From CAVOGJ01 sp963700865 (GTDB lineage Bacteria > Planctomycetota > Planctomycetia > Pirellulales > Pirellulaceae), in assembly GCA_963700865.1 (NCBI GenBank), contig CAVOZC010000006.1, positions 32,087 to 96,086 on the forward strand: DNA of 64,000 nt, read 5' to 3'. The position numbers and the translations under genes are program-made. Numbering within the stretch: position 1 is the stretch's first letter; the number at the start of each line of letters is the position of its first letter. The notes beneath the pieces are model-generated. The model searched no databases. It was not told the origin of the DNA and saw nothing but the letters and a program-made list of their open reading frames with translations. Positions 1 to 10,151 of the stretch are shown here, in pieces.

Positions 1-897
1 ATTCACCGATAAGTCGAAGGCCAACGCCTTCACCGGGATATGTCCCTGGTCATGATACATGCAGACGATGCAGTCGGTGGAGGCACGGCGAGCCGGCAGG
101 AAGGCCGTGTCGGGAGGCAGGGGGCCTTCGATGTCGATGCCCCGCTGTCGCGACTGAACGATCGCCGGCATAATCGTGGCTTCCTCCTCGCCACCCCCAA
201 ATAATCCACCTTCGCCCGCATGGGGATTCAGTCCACACACGGCCAGTCGCGGTGTGGCTTTGCCGTAGATACGTTGCACCGCCGCGTGGCTGAGGTCGAT
301 CACTTCGACGATTCGTTCGGTCGTCAGGAGTGCCGGAACGTCGCGGTAACCGACATGCGTCGTGACGAAGCTGCAGGTCAAGGCGCTGCAAGTCTGCATC
401 ATACAAAATCGCTTGGATTTCGTGCGGCTGGCAAAAATCTCCGTGTGGCCAGGAAAGCGGATGCCCGCCAGATCGAGTGCCCGCTTGTTCAGCGGGCCGG
501 TCGTCACCGCGTCCACACCGCCCGCCAGCGCCACGTCGATTGCGCGGTCGACGTAGCCGAAGGAGGCGCGACCGGTCGAGCCGTTTACCTCGCCGGGGGC
601 AAAGTCGCTCACCTTCAGCGACGCAAAGTCCACGATCGTGGGAACCGTGATCTGGCGGCAAACATTGGCCAAATCACCGCAGGCTGCCACGACGGGAGGC
701 AAGGGCACTTGCAACCGCTCGCCCAGCCACGCCAGGACGGACGCGTCACCAAAAACCAACGGGACGCAATGGCGGGCCACATCGGTTTCGGATAACAGCC
801 GCAGGCAAATCTCGGGACCAATCCCGGCGGCGTCTCCCATGGTAATGGCGATACGGGGGAGTGCGGCAGCCGGTGGCGGGTCTGGTGGCGAATCCAA
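1..897 (-). CDS. pdxA: 4-hydroxythreonine-4-phosphate dehydrogenase, C-terminus cut by window edge
   Basis: NAD-dependent oxidation and decarboxylation of 4-phosphohydroxy-L-threonine in pyridoxal phosphate synthesis, cytosolic. The translation reads ITMGDAAGIGPEI near the start, then TTGPLNKRAL, then CGLNPHAGEGGLFG and MYHDQGHIPVKAL, which are the family's N-terminal, catalytic and metal-binding signatures in the right order. The frame stays open to position 1, so only the last few dozen residues are missing. No ATG precedes the conserved ITMGD segment: an in-frame stop lies upstream and the only start that includes the first strand is TTG at 897; ATG at 840 would cut into the conserved motif. 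The frame is clean, unlike several neighbours. The assignment is secure; the start is an inference. Confidence 0.9.
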   Translation of the reverse strand, partial: MDSPPDPPPAAALPRIAITMGDAAGIGPEICLRLLSETDVARHCVPLVFGDASVLAWLGERLQVPLPPVVAACGDLANVCRQITVPTIVDFASLKVSDFAPGEVNGSTGRASFGYVDRAIDVALAGGVDAVTTGPLNKRALDLAGIRFPGHTEIFASRTKSKRFCMMQTCSALTCSFVTTHVGYRDVPALLTTERIVEVIDLSHAAVQRIYGKATPRLAVCGLNPHAGEGGLFGGGEEEATIMPAIVQSRQRGIDIEGPLPPDTAFLPARRASTDCIVCMYHDQGHIPVKALAFDLSVN

Positions 898-952
898 GGT
901 GCTTTCTCACTTGTCGCGGTCGATGGAAGCAACACGCAGGTGCCGCTCTTGA

Positions 953-2289
953 TTAGATGGACTGCAGTTCACCCGTGGAATCGCCAAATCGATCAGCCGG
1001 CACACCCATTCTGCGGAGCAGTGCCAGATACAGATTGCTCATGGGGACTGCCTGCCCCAAGCGGACATGTCTGCCGGGTTGCAACGTCCCCCCTCCGCCG
1101 CCAGCCAACAGGACGGGCAAGTCGTCATGGCGATGTTGGTTTCCATCCGAAATGCCGCCACCGTAGACGATCATCGAGTGCGTCAACAGTGACTGGCCGT
1201 CCTCGGCCGGCGTATCACGCAACCGCTGAAGAAAATAAGCGAACTGTTCGACATAGAATTTGTCGATGCGGGCAACCTTTTCCATCTTGTCCAGATCGCC
1301 TTTGTGGTGAGAGATCGTGTGATGCCCTTCGGGAACGCCAATCTCTTGAAAACTGCGGTTGCTTCCGTCGTGTGCCATGAGAAACGTCGCGATGCGTGTC
1401 GAATCGGTCTGGAACGCGAGCGTCATCATGTCGAACATGAGCCGCAGATGCGTCTGATAATCGCCGGGTATCCCCTCGGGAATGGGAACATCGATGTCAG
1501 GCGGGTCCGGTGACGACTCGGACCACTCGATCCGTCGCTCGATCGAGCGGACCCCTTCCAGATATTCAGCGAGTTTTCGTTGGTCTTGCTGGCCGAGCGT
1601 TTTCGTCAACCGGTGGGCGTCGTCCGCCACAAAATCAAGGACTGATTTGCGGGCAGCCAGTCGCTCACCACTTGTCGCGTCCTTCTGCGAGCCAAACAAA
1701 CGCTCAAAAACCAGACGCGGATTCGCTTCCGGCGTGACGGGTGAGTGCGCGTTACGCCAAGACAGATTGAATTGGTATGCGCAAGAATATCCCGAATCGC
1801 AAACGCCACTCTTGCGCGCCGATCGCAAGACAGCTCGAGCGAAGGAAAGCGTGTCTGATGGCCCACCGTCAAGGCGGCTTGCTGATCGACCGACACGCCA
1901 ACACGTATATCCGCGCCGCCCGTCTTGCGGGCTCGAGCACCCGTCAGAAATGTCGTGCCTGCCCGCGCATGATCGCCGGCGCCGTCTCCTCCCGCCGTCG
2001 CGTTGGCATGCTCCAATCCTGAGAGGAGCTGCACGTGTTCACGGAGTTCCTCGAGCGGAGTCAGCGTGGGACTGAGCGCAAACGCTTCTCCCTCGTCCGC
2101 CACTCGCCAACGCTCAACGTTGACACCATTCGGATGATAGATAAAGGCCATGCGGCGTGGCGTCCCACCTGACACCATGCTGCCGGTCGACTCGGCGGCC
2201 GGCAGGAGCGACCGAAAAACGGGCAGGGCGACGCAAGCCCCGATGCCGCGGAGGAACCGCCGTCGTTCGACGTTTAAATGACGACTCAT
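953..2289 (-). CDS. DUF1552 twin-arginine exported protein (frameshifted)
   Basis: A planctomycete-expanded family of unknown biochemical role, normally encoded beside a PSCyt/DUF1592 protein as it is here. The N-terminus carries a twin-arginine-like signal, ERRRFLRGIG followed by a hydrophobic stretch, so export by Tat is likely. The middle reads MAFIYHPNGVN and LLSGLEHANA, and the second half reads CDSGYSCAYQFNLSWR, RLVFERLFG, DSTRIATFL and HHTISHHKGD, all typical of the family. The two halves lie in different frames. The break is at about 1815-1825, between SLELSCDR and SARKSGVCDSG, and looks like one missing base. It may be a sequencing error or a real mutation. The ATG overlaps the stop of the preceding gene as ATGA, so the pair is translationally coupled. 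Confidence 0.85.
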
Positions 2290-4799
2290 CGTATCGCCTC
2301 CCAGTGACCGGTGCGCATTTTCTCAAACGGCACCGACCGAATGACTTCGTGGATCAAGGTCCGCATCGTCGCATCTTCCTCTTGTAGTCGGCAGACGATG
2401 TGTTCGACGCACGGCCCGTCGAAGTACTCCAGGCCGCGACCCAGGGCAAAAGTAAGCATTTTCTCCGTCAGGCAACGGAGAAAGTCTTCCCGCCGCTTCG
2501 TACTCAGCACCTCCGCGAGTTCCTGGGCTGACGAAAACGCTTCGCCGGTCATTAGCTGCCCCTGGGTGTCGAGCGGCTGGCCATGCTCCTCCTCGCGCCA
2601 CATGCCCAACGCATTATAGTTCTCCAGGGCCAGTCCCAAGGGGTCCATGCGGGCGTGGCAGGAGGCACATTCGGCTTGCTCGCGATGGGACTGCATCAAC
2701 TCCCGCATCGATGCGTTGTGCCCCACTTGTCGCTTTACCGTGTCCAGCGTTGGCACATTGGGCGGGGGTGGAGGCGTCGGCGTGCCCAACAAATTGTCCA
2801 GCACGAACAGTCCCCGTTTTACGGGAGAAGTGCGCGTCGGATTTGAGGTGACGATCAAGACACTCGCCTGAGTCAACAGGCCGCCGCGGTGAGGATGATC
2901 TGTCAAGGAAACAAGTCGCAATGCATCCCCCTCCACACCCTCAATCCCGTAAAGTGTCGCAAGTCGGGCGTTCAGAAAGGAATAGTCGGCCGTCAGCAAT
3001 TCCGTTGGCTTGCGGCTTGCGCGGACCAGGTGGGCAAAGAACGCGGTCGTTTCCTGACGAATCGAATCGCGAAGCGATTGGTTAAACCAATCGGGCCCCG
3101 CCAACTCCGAGTTGCCGAGAATGGCTCGCGTATTGACAAACGTGCTCTCGACGTCGTGCACCTGCAGCCATTGGCCCACGAAACTTTCCGCAAAACGATC
3201 GAACCGTGGGTCATCGATCATCCGGTCCACCTGTGCAGACCATGCGCTGCGCAATGCGCGCCGTTGTGCCAGATCGGATAACACCTCATCGGGCAGCGAA
3301 CGCCACAGGAACGAGGACATCCGGGCGGCGAGTGCGAATTCTGGAATCGGCGCCGATCCGGGAGGTCCTTCAGGCGACGCAGGCGGCTCGACGTGGAAGA
3401 GGAATCGGGGCGATGCCAAGATCGCGACCAAGGCGCACGCCACGCCCCGTTCAAATGATTGGGGCCCGATCGCACCTCCATCAGCAAGTTCCAATAAGCC
3501 GTCCAGCAATTGTGGCTCGACCGGTCCGCGAAACGCTCGCTCGGCCAACCGCCGCACGATGCGTCGGGCGTAAGCCGTCCGTTGGCCGGGATCGTCGGGC
3601 GGGGGACCCTCGCTGAAGATGCGAAAATATCGTGCCGGATAGGCGGAGGGAGGCGCGTCGACCGGCCCGATCATTCGCACGCGATCGATGCGGGCCCACA
3701 GCCGCTCCTCCGACTCGCCCGGCGGGTCGCCAGGCCGCATTTCCAAGGCCAGATTCCAGGTGCCCGCCTCCAACGGGATGGACGATTCGAGCTTGATCGA
3801 CTCACGAACCTCCCATCCCAATGGCTGCTGAGCCACCTCCTGGCCGTTGGATCGGAGCGTCAGGGTGGCGATCTGGGCGGTGGCCCTCGTGGCACCGGCG
3901 ACCCGCAACGAAATGACAATCTGGTAGGTTCCGGCAGTATCGATCTCCACGGGCTGTGAAACCGTGACCGGCACGTCGAAGTCCAAGCGTTCTCCCGTCG
4001 TGGTCTGGTCTTTATTCTGGAACGCGCCGGCCTGCAATTTTCGTACGGGTATGCGGGGCCCGCCAAGATACACGGCCTTGGCGGCGATCGTTTCCGCGGC
4101 AGCCACATACTTCTCCATCAGCATCGCAGAGAGTGTCATGGCGTCACCCACCGTGTCAAACCCATATCCGGTGTCATCGGGAGGAAAGGTCTCGTCGGTG
4201 TCGAAATCGACCCCCAACCAATCGCGGATGGAGAAACGGTATTCGTCGCGGTTGAGTCGCCGCAACGTGACGACGCCCGGGTCGGGGTTTTGCGGATTGA
4301 GTTGGAAGACGTCGCGTTCAATTTCCGCGATCAGCATCCGCCGCTCGGCGTCCGTGGGCTGAGCCGCCTCGGCGGGGGGCATTAAATGTGTGCGAAGATT
4401 CTTCCAGACGCGCGTCCACTGGGACAGGTTGGAGGGCGAAGGAGGGTCGACAATTAATTCGTCGAGGGGCATGCCTCCTTCGGAGGCGCCCCATCCATGG
4501 CACTCATAGCAATAGGACTCGAGTAGCGGGCGTGCGACCGCGTCGAACTCGGAGGCTTGCGCCGACTCGGCGGCAAGCCCGCAGACGATCCAGCCGCAAC
4601 AAAGGGAGAGCAGAGGACCCAGGGTGGGACGAACTTTTTCGTGCAGAGTATTCGCCGGCGGTGGTCTCCTGGATGATGCCATGGTTGGTAAGAGAGGAGA
4701 AAGGGGGAGGGGAGGGAGCGAGGAAGGGGGGTGGGATCGCGGGCTTATCGGTGGTTGCGGCATGCGGCTTTGCATGGCGCTCGACGTTCCGACAACCAT
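2286..4799 (-). CDS. Planctomycete cytochrome C multidomain protein (PSCyt1/DUF1587/1595/1592/1588/1585)
   Basis: An exported protein of the PSCyt/PSD class that is abundant in planctomycetes; its physiological substrate is unknown. A haem-binding-like CYECHGW motif lies about 95 residues in, followed by the order usual for the family: DUF1587 (LRRLNRDEYRFSIRDWLGVD), a beta-rich middle, DUF1595 (RRLAERAFRGPV), DUF1592 (RFLFHVEPP, FVGQWLQ), DUF1588 with a second CASCHARMDPLGLALEN haem-type motif, and DUF1585 at the end (SSAQELAEVL, FLRCLTEKML). The first 40 or so residues are proline-rich with several Met codons, so the real start may be the ATG of MASSRRPP or nearby; a hydrophobic signal (LSLCCGWIVCGLAA) follows. 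It is upstream of, and coupled to, the DUF1552 gene. Confidence 0.88.
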   Translation of the reverse strand: MVVGTSSAMQSRMPQPPISPRSHPPSSLPPLPLSPLLPTMASSRRPPPANTLHEKVRPTLGPLLSLCCGWIVCGLAAESAQASEFDAVARPLLESYCYECHGWGASEGGMPLDELIVDPPSPSNLSQWTRVWKNLRTHLMPPAEAAQPTDAERRMLIAEIERDVFQLNPQNPDPGVVTLRRLNRDEYRFSIRDWLGVDFDTDETFPPDDTGYGFDTVGDAMTLSAMLMEKYVAAAETIAAKAVYLGGPRIPVRKLQAGAFQNKDQTTTGERLDFDVPVTVSQPVEIDTAGTYQIVISLRVAGATRATAQIATLTLRSNGQEVAQQPLGWEVRESIKLESSIPLEAGTWNLALEMRPGDPPGESEERLWARIDRVRMIGPVDAPPSAYPARYFRIFSEGPPPDDPGQRTAYARRIVRRLAERAFRGPVEPQLLDGLLELADGGAIGPQSFERGVACALVAILASPRFLFHVEPPASPEGPPGSAPIPEFALAARMSSFLWRSLPDEVLSDLAQRRALRSAWSAQVDRMIDDPRFDRFAESFVGQWLQVHDVESTFVNTRAILGNSELAGPDWFNQSLRDSIRQETTAFFAHLVRASRKPTELLTADYSFLNARLATLYGIEGVEGDALRLVSLTDHPHRGGLLTQASVLIVTSNPTRTSPVKRGLFVLDNLLGTPTPPPPPNVPTLDTVKRQVGHNASMRELMQSHREQAECASCHARMDPLGLALENYNALGMWREEEHGQPLDTQGQLMTGEAFSSAQELAEVLSTKRREDFLRCLTEKMLTFALGRGLEYFDGPCVEHIVCRLQEEDATMRTLIHEVIRSVPFEKMRTGHWEAIR

Positions 4800-4914
4800 A
4801 GCCTAACGCGCCAGCTCGCTGTTCGCCCAGTCCGATCCGGCGAGAAAACGAATTGCGGGCATGCCAACTCGGAGCGGGAAGCCAATCGTGTTCAGCATCA
4901 AACGTGCCCTGATG

Positions 4915-5180
4915 ATCAACGATCAACCATCTTGTCCCGACCGAGGAAGCGGCGATCGCGGCAGTGACCGTCGCAGGTGCCGGGCAACTCGTCTGCGTCT
5001 CAGCGGCAGGCGCGGAGGCGGGCTTGATCATGCGGAACATCGCTCCGGCAATTGCCGTCAGCCGAATCATCCTCGCGCACCGGGCCCCGTGGACGTTCCG
5101 ACAGATACGGTCCCCAGCGCTCAGTGGGCCCACCGGTCTCGGGATTCAGCGAGCAGTTGGTCTTCGACGGTGATGATACG
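4915..5180 (-). pseudogene. Relic of the N-terminus of an MGH1/GH63-like glucosidase
   Basis: No intact gene lies in the 470 bases between the PSCyt and kinase genes, but the minus strand contains WGPYLSERPRGPVRE, DDSADGN, then PHDQARLRACR and DELPGTCD. These follow the order of the conserved N-terminus of MGH1-like glucosidases as I recall it (WGPYLSERxWGTVREDYS, FPHDHARSRAYRW, EDGLAGICD). An upstream segment in another frame (VEDQLLAESRDRWAH) matches the residues expected before it. At least one frame change and several stops make it a short decayed fragment. The assignment rests on recalled family sequence and is moderately confident. Confidence 0.5.
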
Positions 5181-5271
5181 TCAAGCGGTCGGTATTCCGC
5201 TCTGTTGCTGGAATAAGAATGAGTGCGGAACGATGTCGTTGCATCTAAGGACTTCTGCTGATGGTCGGCGT

Positions 5272-8001
5272 CTAGTCTGGTTCAGCGGCAAACAAGGGCC
5301 GGCCGGCCAGGGCAATGTAGCAGCCGTAGACGAGTAGCAGGATGCAAACGATCACCTGCACCAGAGCGGGCCCCGCGTACCACAATGACAGATCCCAGGT
5401 GACTGCCGAGTTACTGAATAGCGTCGTTATCAATTGGGCCACGGCCGCTGGCAACAAGCCAAACTGCAGCACAACGTAGAGCGTGGCACCAACGTAAAAC
5501 AGCGAAACAAAGCCCGCGATCGTGGCCTCTGCCAAGCTCTTCGCTTCGGCGATGCTCGCAAATACAGGCAGCAGCGTAAGAAGTACGAGCACCGCCAAAG
5601 GCGCCGCCCAGTTTTTCCGCAGCGGCACGCGAAAGATGATCAGCAGAACAAGGATACCCATCGGGTTCATGACGGCCTGGTGGGCGTAGGAAATCGTATC
5701 CTCTAAAATCGCTCCCAGACTCAATCCTTTGATAAGAAAAAAGTATTTCGGCGTCGGCAAAGGTACATTCGCAAGCACAAATGCTTCGTTTCCTAGCCAC
5801 TCGATGATGCCCAGCGTGCCCGCCAAGAGGCCGCCGACGAGAATGTCGCGACCTATCTTTGGATCGCGAAATCGTCCCATCAGTAACCTGGTCCAAGTCA
5901 CCAGCGTCCAGGGCCAGTATCGGCGAGCCAGCGGTTCGAGTGCGATATACAACAGCCAGGCCACCAAGGCATGCTGCAGTGCATGCCCTAACGGCTTCTC
6001 GAAAACGAGGTTTCGGAAGACGTGGGGTGGAGTCCCAGAAGCGCTGATACCGCGAATTGCCCAGCCAAGGATCATGGTCACGACGATAAAGACAGCCAGT
6101 CGAAAGGCACCGCGTCGGTCGCCCCGTCCAAGCTTCAGGTTGCGAATCGCCACAAGAATAACGGTCCCCGTAATGAAAAGGGCGAAGACGAAGATGGGAG
6201 CTGGAAGCTGATTTGGATCTTTCTCCTCGATCCACGGCGTCACGATGTCAAACCAGTTGATTCTCCCTTGATAGCTGCCCATCTGGAACACAGTGTTCTT
6301 CGAGTCGGTTGCCGCATTGGGAGAGACAAAGGACCAGAGCTCATCACAGTAAATGTCAGGAGCTTTGGGTGACGGGCAAGGAACAAGCTGGCTCTGGTCC
6401 AGCCCTGCGGCGGTAAAAACCGGGTCCAGGTTGACGGAAGACCGTGTGGCTTCGGTGGCATTCCCTTCCTCGTCAGACCCAGCGTTTGCCCCAGCCGCTG
6501 TCACGGCCAAATAGGCGAGCTTGCCGCGTGGGTCCAATTCGACAATCCCGCCTCCGCTCGCGTTGATGGGCGGGTCTCGGCCCAGGACGTGCGTCACGTG
6601 CAAACCAGCCCCCATGACAGGCTCTCGGTCCATCCGATACCAGAAGACAACAGGCGGCGGGCTCGTGCTGTTTAGCCTATCCCAGCGGCCAGGCGACTGA
6701 TCGTGCTCTGCCACATACTCCAGCAAGTGTGTATCCACGTCGAATCCGTACGCGCGATATGGCGGCAGGTCGGTGTATCCCAGCTGATCCAATAATTCTC
6801 GCGCCGTGAAAACCAGTTCGTCATTGGATTCGACCAGCGGCACGTAGTGGTCCATTCGGAATTGGGGCGCGATTGCCACGTTCACAATGAGTAGCAGCAA
6901 GGATGCGACCAGCCCGATGAGGGCGAACCGCTGTGAAACAACTTCCGCATTGCCGGCATCCGCAACCAGGTCCGGCGATGGCGTTTCACCCGCAGCGAGT
7001 GCCGCGGTGAGAGGATCCGCACCTGGCAAGGCCCCGAGTACCGCATAGACCGACGCGGGCCGTCGTTGCGGGTCGTGCTCCAGACAGCGTTGGATCACAC
7101 GGTCAACGGCCGGATCCAGTTCTTCGACAACACTCGACGGTGCGGTAACACTGGATGAGGAATGCAACTGTCGCAACTCGGCCACATTGTTCGTGCTGAC
7201 GACGCGCCCGCCCGTAAAAATTTCATAAAAGATCAATCCCAGCGAATAGAGATCGCTGCGAACGGAAACGGTACCCGAGGACAGTTGCTCTGGAGCCATA
7301 TAGGCGGGAGTACCGGCCAATTCATCCGCAGCCTCGAGCTCCTCGATCAGTCCTGCCAGACCAAAATCCGTAATGCGCACCCGGCCGCGGCCATCAATCA
7401 TGACGTTGGCTGGCTTGAGATCGCGATGTAACACGCCATTCTCGTGAGCCGCCGCCAGGCCCAGGCACAATTGTCTGGCGATCTCTACTGCCTTTTCTTT
7501 GCTCGGTCGGCCCATCCTCTTCAAGACGTGGGCCAAATCTTCCCCATCGATGTATTCCATCGAGAGAAAGATATGGCCATCTACTTCGCCGATATCATAC
7601 GTGCGGCAAACGTTGGGATGAGCCACTTGCCGTGCAGTGCGCACCTCGCCACGGAATCGTTGTAGCGCCTCATGATCGTTGATGACCCGCTCGGGCAAGA
7701 ACTTCAAGGCCACCGACTGGCCCAGTTCCAAGTCATCGGCTCGGTAGACCTCACCCATCCCGCCTCGGCCGAGGAGTGCCACAATGCGAAAACGTTGTCC
7801 CAGGCGAGTTCCGGGTTCGAAACGGCCGTGTTCAGGAAAGGATGAATGTGAAGACGCTGGCACGACTGCCGGCGTCCCCTCATCCGTCAGCGGGACATGG
7901 TCGACCGTGGCCTCTCGTGAGAAACCAAGGCCCGCGCCGCAGTGTGCGCAGAATTTGCTCCCTTCCGCGTTCGGCGCTTCGCATTCGGGGCACACGGACA
8001 T
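5272..8001 (-). CDS. Transmembrane Ser/Thr protein kinase with zinc ribbon and polytopic C-terminal domain
   Basis: A Hanks-type kinase expected to phosphorylate cytoplasmic targets in response to a membrane or periplasmic signal. Residues 1-25 form a double-CxxC zinc ribbon (CPECEAP, FCAHCGAG). The kinase domain runs from about 71 to 330: GRGGMGEVY loop, catalytic Lys100, HRDLKPAN at 192-199, DFG at 212-214 and APE in the activation segment, so it should be active. A membrane span follows at about 360-382, then a soluble, probably exported region of about 200 residues, then six or more hydrophobic segments to the C-terminus. The last part resembles no sensor domain I can name. It stands alone between unrelated genes. 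At 909 residues it is long for the family because of the polytopic tail. Confidence 0.9.
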   Translation of the reverse strand: MSVCPECEAPNAEGSKFCAHCGAGLGFSREATVDHVPLTDEGTPAVVPASSHSSFPEHGRFEPGTRLGQRFRIVALLGRGGMGEVYRADDLELGQSVALKFLPERVINDHEALQRFRGEVRTARQVAHPNVCRTYDIGEVDGHIFLSMEYIDGEDLAHVLKRMGRPSKEKAVEIARQLCLGLAAAHENGVLHRDLKPANVMIDGRGRVRITDFGLAGLIEELEAADELAGTPAYMAPEQLSSGTVSVRSDLYSLGLIFYEIFTGGRVVSTNNVAELRQLHSSSSVTAPSSVVEELDPAVDRVIQRCLEHDPQRRPASVYAVLGALPGADPLTAALAAGETPSPDLVADAGNAEVVSQRFALIGLVASLLLLIVNVAIAPQFRMDHYVPLVESNDELVFTARELLDQLGYTDLPPYRAYGFDVDTHLLEYVAEHDQSPGRWDRLNSTSPPPVVFWYRMDREPVMGAGLHVTHVLGRDPPINASGGGIVELDPRGKLAYLAVTAAGANAGSDEEGNATEATRSSVNLDPVFTAAGLDQSQLVPCPSPKAPDIYCDELWSFVSPNAATDSKNTVFQMGSYQGRINWFDIVTPWIEEKDPNQLPAPIFVFALFITGTVILVAIRNLKLGRGDRRGAFRLAVFIVVTMILGWAIRGISASGTPPHVFRNLVFEKPLGHALQHALVAWLLYIALEPLARRYWPWTLVTWTRLLMGRFRDPKIGRDILVGGLLAGTLGIIEWLGNEAFVLANVPLPTPKYFFLIKGLSLGAILEDTISYAHQAVMNPMGILVLLIIFRVPLRKNWAAPLAVLVLLTLLPVFASIAEAKSLAEATIAGFVSLFYVGATLYVVLQFGLLPAAVAQLITTLFSNSAVTWDLSLWYAGPALVQVIVCILLLVYGCYIALAGRPLFAAEPD

Positions 8002-8230
8002 CGAATCAACTTCCTTTACAGATCGTGAAGCGGTTCAAGTGTAGCGGGAGACTTCCGTACCTGCACCCAGCTACCCGGCAATTTCACGCCGAAAACGCTG
8101 GTTTCGCTCCGTCGTGAACGGTGCTCGTTTCGTCGTCATCCGTCGGGGATTCGTCCGTATCGGTCCTCACGGATTTGAGATCACGCTTGGCCGACCTGCA
8201 TCGCCGAGCCGACTGCCGACCGTCAGCTCG

Positions 8231-8653
8231 CTATTCCGGCGCAGCCAAAGGACGCAACTGAATCAAGGCTTCCTCGACGACTTGTCCGCCCAGCAAGTGG
8301 CGCTGGATAATCTGTTCCAGTACGGGAGGGTCGCATGAACCGTACCAGGCGCCTTCCGGGTAGACCACGGCGATGGGACCGCCCAGGCAGATCCGCAGGC
8401 AATTCGCCTTCGTACGAAAAACGCCACCCGCTTCAGACAGTCCCAACTCCTTCAGCCGTGACTTAAGATATTGCCAGGCCAACAAGCTGCGATCTCTATC
8501 GCAACATTTGGGCTCGCTTTGGTCACAACATAAAAAAATATGTCGCCGGATACGATGGAGGTGTAGTTTCTCCGCTGCCGCCTGTTGAGCTGCGTACAGC
8601 GAGTCGATGGGCGTCATGTTCATGCCTTGAGCAACTGACAGTGACTTAGTCAA
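8231..8653 (-). CDS. (2Fe-2S) thioredoxin-like ferredoxin
   Basis: A small electron carrier of the thioredoxin-fold [2Fe-2S] type. The cluster ligands are visible as FLCCDQSEPKCCD near the N-terminus and NCLRICLGGP about 40 residues later, followed by the family's VVYPEGAWYG segment. At 140 residues it is a little long; the true start may be an internal Met (MNMTPID), since the first conserved strand begins at RRHIFLC. It reads toward the metal ABC operon side but is separated from it and need not be co-transcribed. The redox partner is unknown. Confidence 0.85.
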   Translation of the reverse strand: MTKSLSVAQGMNMTPIDSLYAAQQAAAEKLHLHRIRRHIFLCCDQSEPKCCDRDRSLLAWQYLKSRLKELGLSEAGGVFRTKANCLRICLGGPIAVVYPEGAWYGSCDPPVLEQIIQRHLLGGQVVEEALIQLRPLAAPE

Positions 8654-8686
8654 GTTCTATCCGCAGCCCGCCTTCCGGGGTGGCGT

Positions 8687-9585
8687 TCATGCGTCGACAT
8701 CAGGCGGCGGTCGATCCTTGATTTCTCGGATCGTTCCGACGGCTGGGGAGACCGATGACGATGCCTCCAGATCGGCAAAGATGCGTAATCGACCCTCGTA
8801 GACTTCGCTCAGCAATTCTGGATGCAGGACCTGTTCCGGCGTCCCATAAGCAAAGAGTCGTTGTTTGACCAGGATCAGGCGATCAAAATATTCCGCGGCC
8901 GTCGCCAGATCGTGATGGACCACCAGAAGTGTACGCCCCGATTCCTTCGTCCGCCGCAGCACGTCCAGAATCGCACGCTCGGTAGCAGCGTCCACACCCG
9001 CGAAGGGCTCGTCCAATAACAAGATGTCCGCACCCTGCGCCATGGCCCGAGCCATAAAAACACGCTGCCGTTGGCCTCCCGACAATTGCCCGATCTGCCG
9101 ATCGGCAAAATCCTTCATCCGCACCATCTCCAGCGCTTCGCCGGCAAGCCGCTTGTCGTTCGCCGACGGTTCCTGCCACCAGCGCATCTTGCCGTACGCG
9201 CCATCAACGCCACATCCCGGACCGTTACCGGGAATTCCCAGTCGACCGACCCGTGTTGGGGAACATAGGCGACGCGTCCCCGTGCCTTTTCCATCGGTTC
9301 CCCAAACAGCCGCACGGTCCCCAGGTCTGGCTTCTTGAAACCGAGGATCGCTTTGATCAGCGTCGACTTTCCCGACCCATTGGGGCCAATGACGCCGACC
9401 AACTGACCGGGCGGAACCGCGAACGAGACATCCAGTAGCGCTGGCGTGGGGCCATAGCTGACGGTCAGGTTTTTAACCTCGATCGCCGGCACGTCGCGCG
9501 ACGAGTTCGGCGGGGCGGTACGGGCGGTGACGGAGTTCATCGTATGCCTGACGAGGATTTCATGGGCGAACAGTTCCTCATGCAT
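8687..9585 (-). CDS. Zn/Mn-type ABC transporter ATP-binding protein (frameshifted)
   Basis: ATPase of a metal uptake ABC system (ZnuC/MntB/SitB group). The first part has Walker A GPNGSGKST and the Q-loop region VPQHGSVDWEFPVTV; the second part, in another frame, has the LSGGQRQRVFMARA signature, Walker B ILLLDEPFAGVD and switch histidine VHHDL. The frames meet at about 9197, where ATGGCGCGTACGGC should read ATGGCGCGTTACGGC; adding one T restores ARYGKMRWWQEP, the expected family sequence. The reading-frame loss is therefore a one-base deletion, quite possibly a sequencing error. The start could be ATG 9540 (MNSVTARTA) instead of 9585. It is the last gene of an operon with the exported protein and binding protein upstream; no permease gene is adjacent. 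Confidence 0.87.
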
Positions 9586-9644
9586 TCTGCTTTGTCGACG
9601 GGCGAGCCCGGGGCGCGGCGTGTATGACGGAGACCGCGAACCGT

Positions 9645-10151
9645 TTAATGGCCGGCGGGTAAGTCACCTGCCAGCGAAGCACTCCGCGCGACCGGAACGT
9701 CGACCATCAGTGTACCGGAAACCGGCTGACCGGGCTCCGCGGCCAGCCACTGCTCGGCGATCAGCTCCTCGTCTCGCAAAATTCGCACGCGGACGGCATG
9801 GACGACATCTTTCTCAGGTTGCGGCACGGCCATCAGGTAAAACTCGTTTTGTCCGACTTCCACATCGGGTACCGGCCCGAGGGTAATGATGTCCCCGTTG
9901 CTGAGCGGGCCGGTTTCTCGCAGCAGTGTGCGTCCCCGAAATTCGACCAGCAGTGAAGCCGCCTCGTCGCTCCGCAAGGCGAACGGGTCGGGGCCCGCGT
10001 CAAACGTCAGCGTAACATCCACCGTGAACAATCCCGTGGCGGAGGTTGCCTGGGAGGCGGTCGCCCGCCCCGGCGTGGCCGTAGCGCTGAGAAACGCCTG
10101 CACCGTACCAAGAACGACGGCAGCAACCATGATGGCGATCAGCGGGCGCAT
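9645..10151 (-). CDS. Exported protein of unknown function in the Zn/Mn transport operon
   Basis: I do not recognise this 168-residue protein. It begins with a clear signal peptide or membrane anchor (MRPLIAIMVAAVVLGTVQAF) and is otherwise Gly/Pro/Val-rich and likely all-beta (TVDVTLTFDAGPDPFA, LLVEFRGRTLLRE, NEFYLMAVPQ, HAVRVRILRDEELIA). There is no Cys pair or His-rich stretch that would mark a metallochaperone. Its ATG shares one base with the TGA of the binding-protein gene upstream, and the ATPase gene follows about 60 bases later, so it should be co-translated with the transporter. A periplasmic accessory role in metal uptake is an inference from position only. Confidence 0.7.
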   Translation of the reverse strand: MRPLIAIMVAAVVLGTVQAFLSATATPGRATASQATSATGLFTVDVTLTFDAGPDPFALRSDEAASLLVEFRGRTLLRETGPLSNGDIITLGPVPDVEVGQNEFYLMAVPQPEKDVVHAVRVRILRDEELIAEQWLAAEPGQPVSGTLMVDVPVARSASLAGDLPAGH

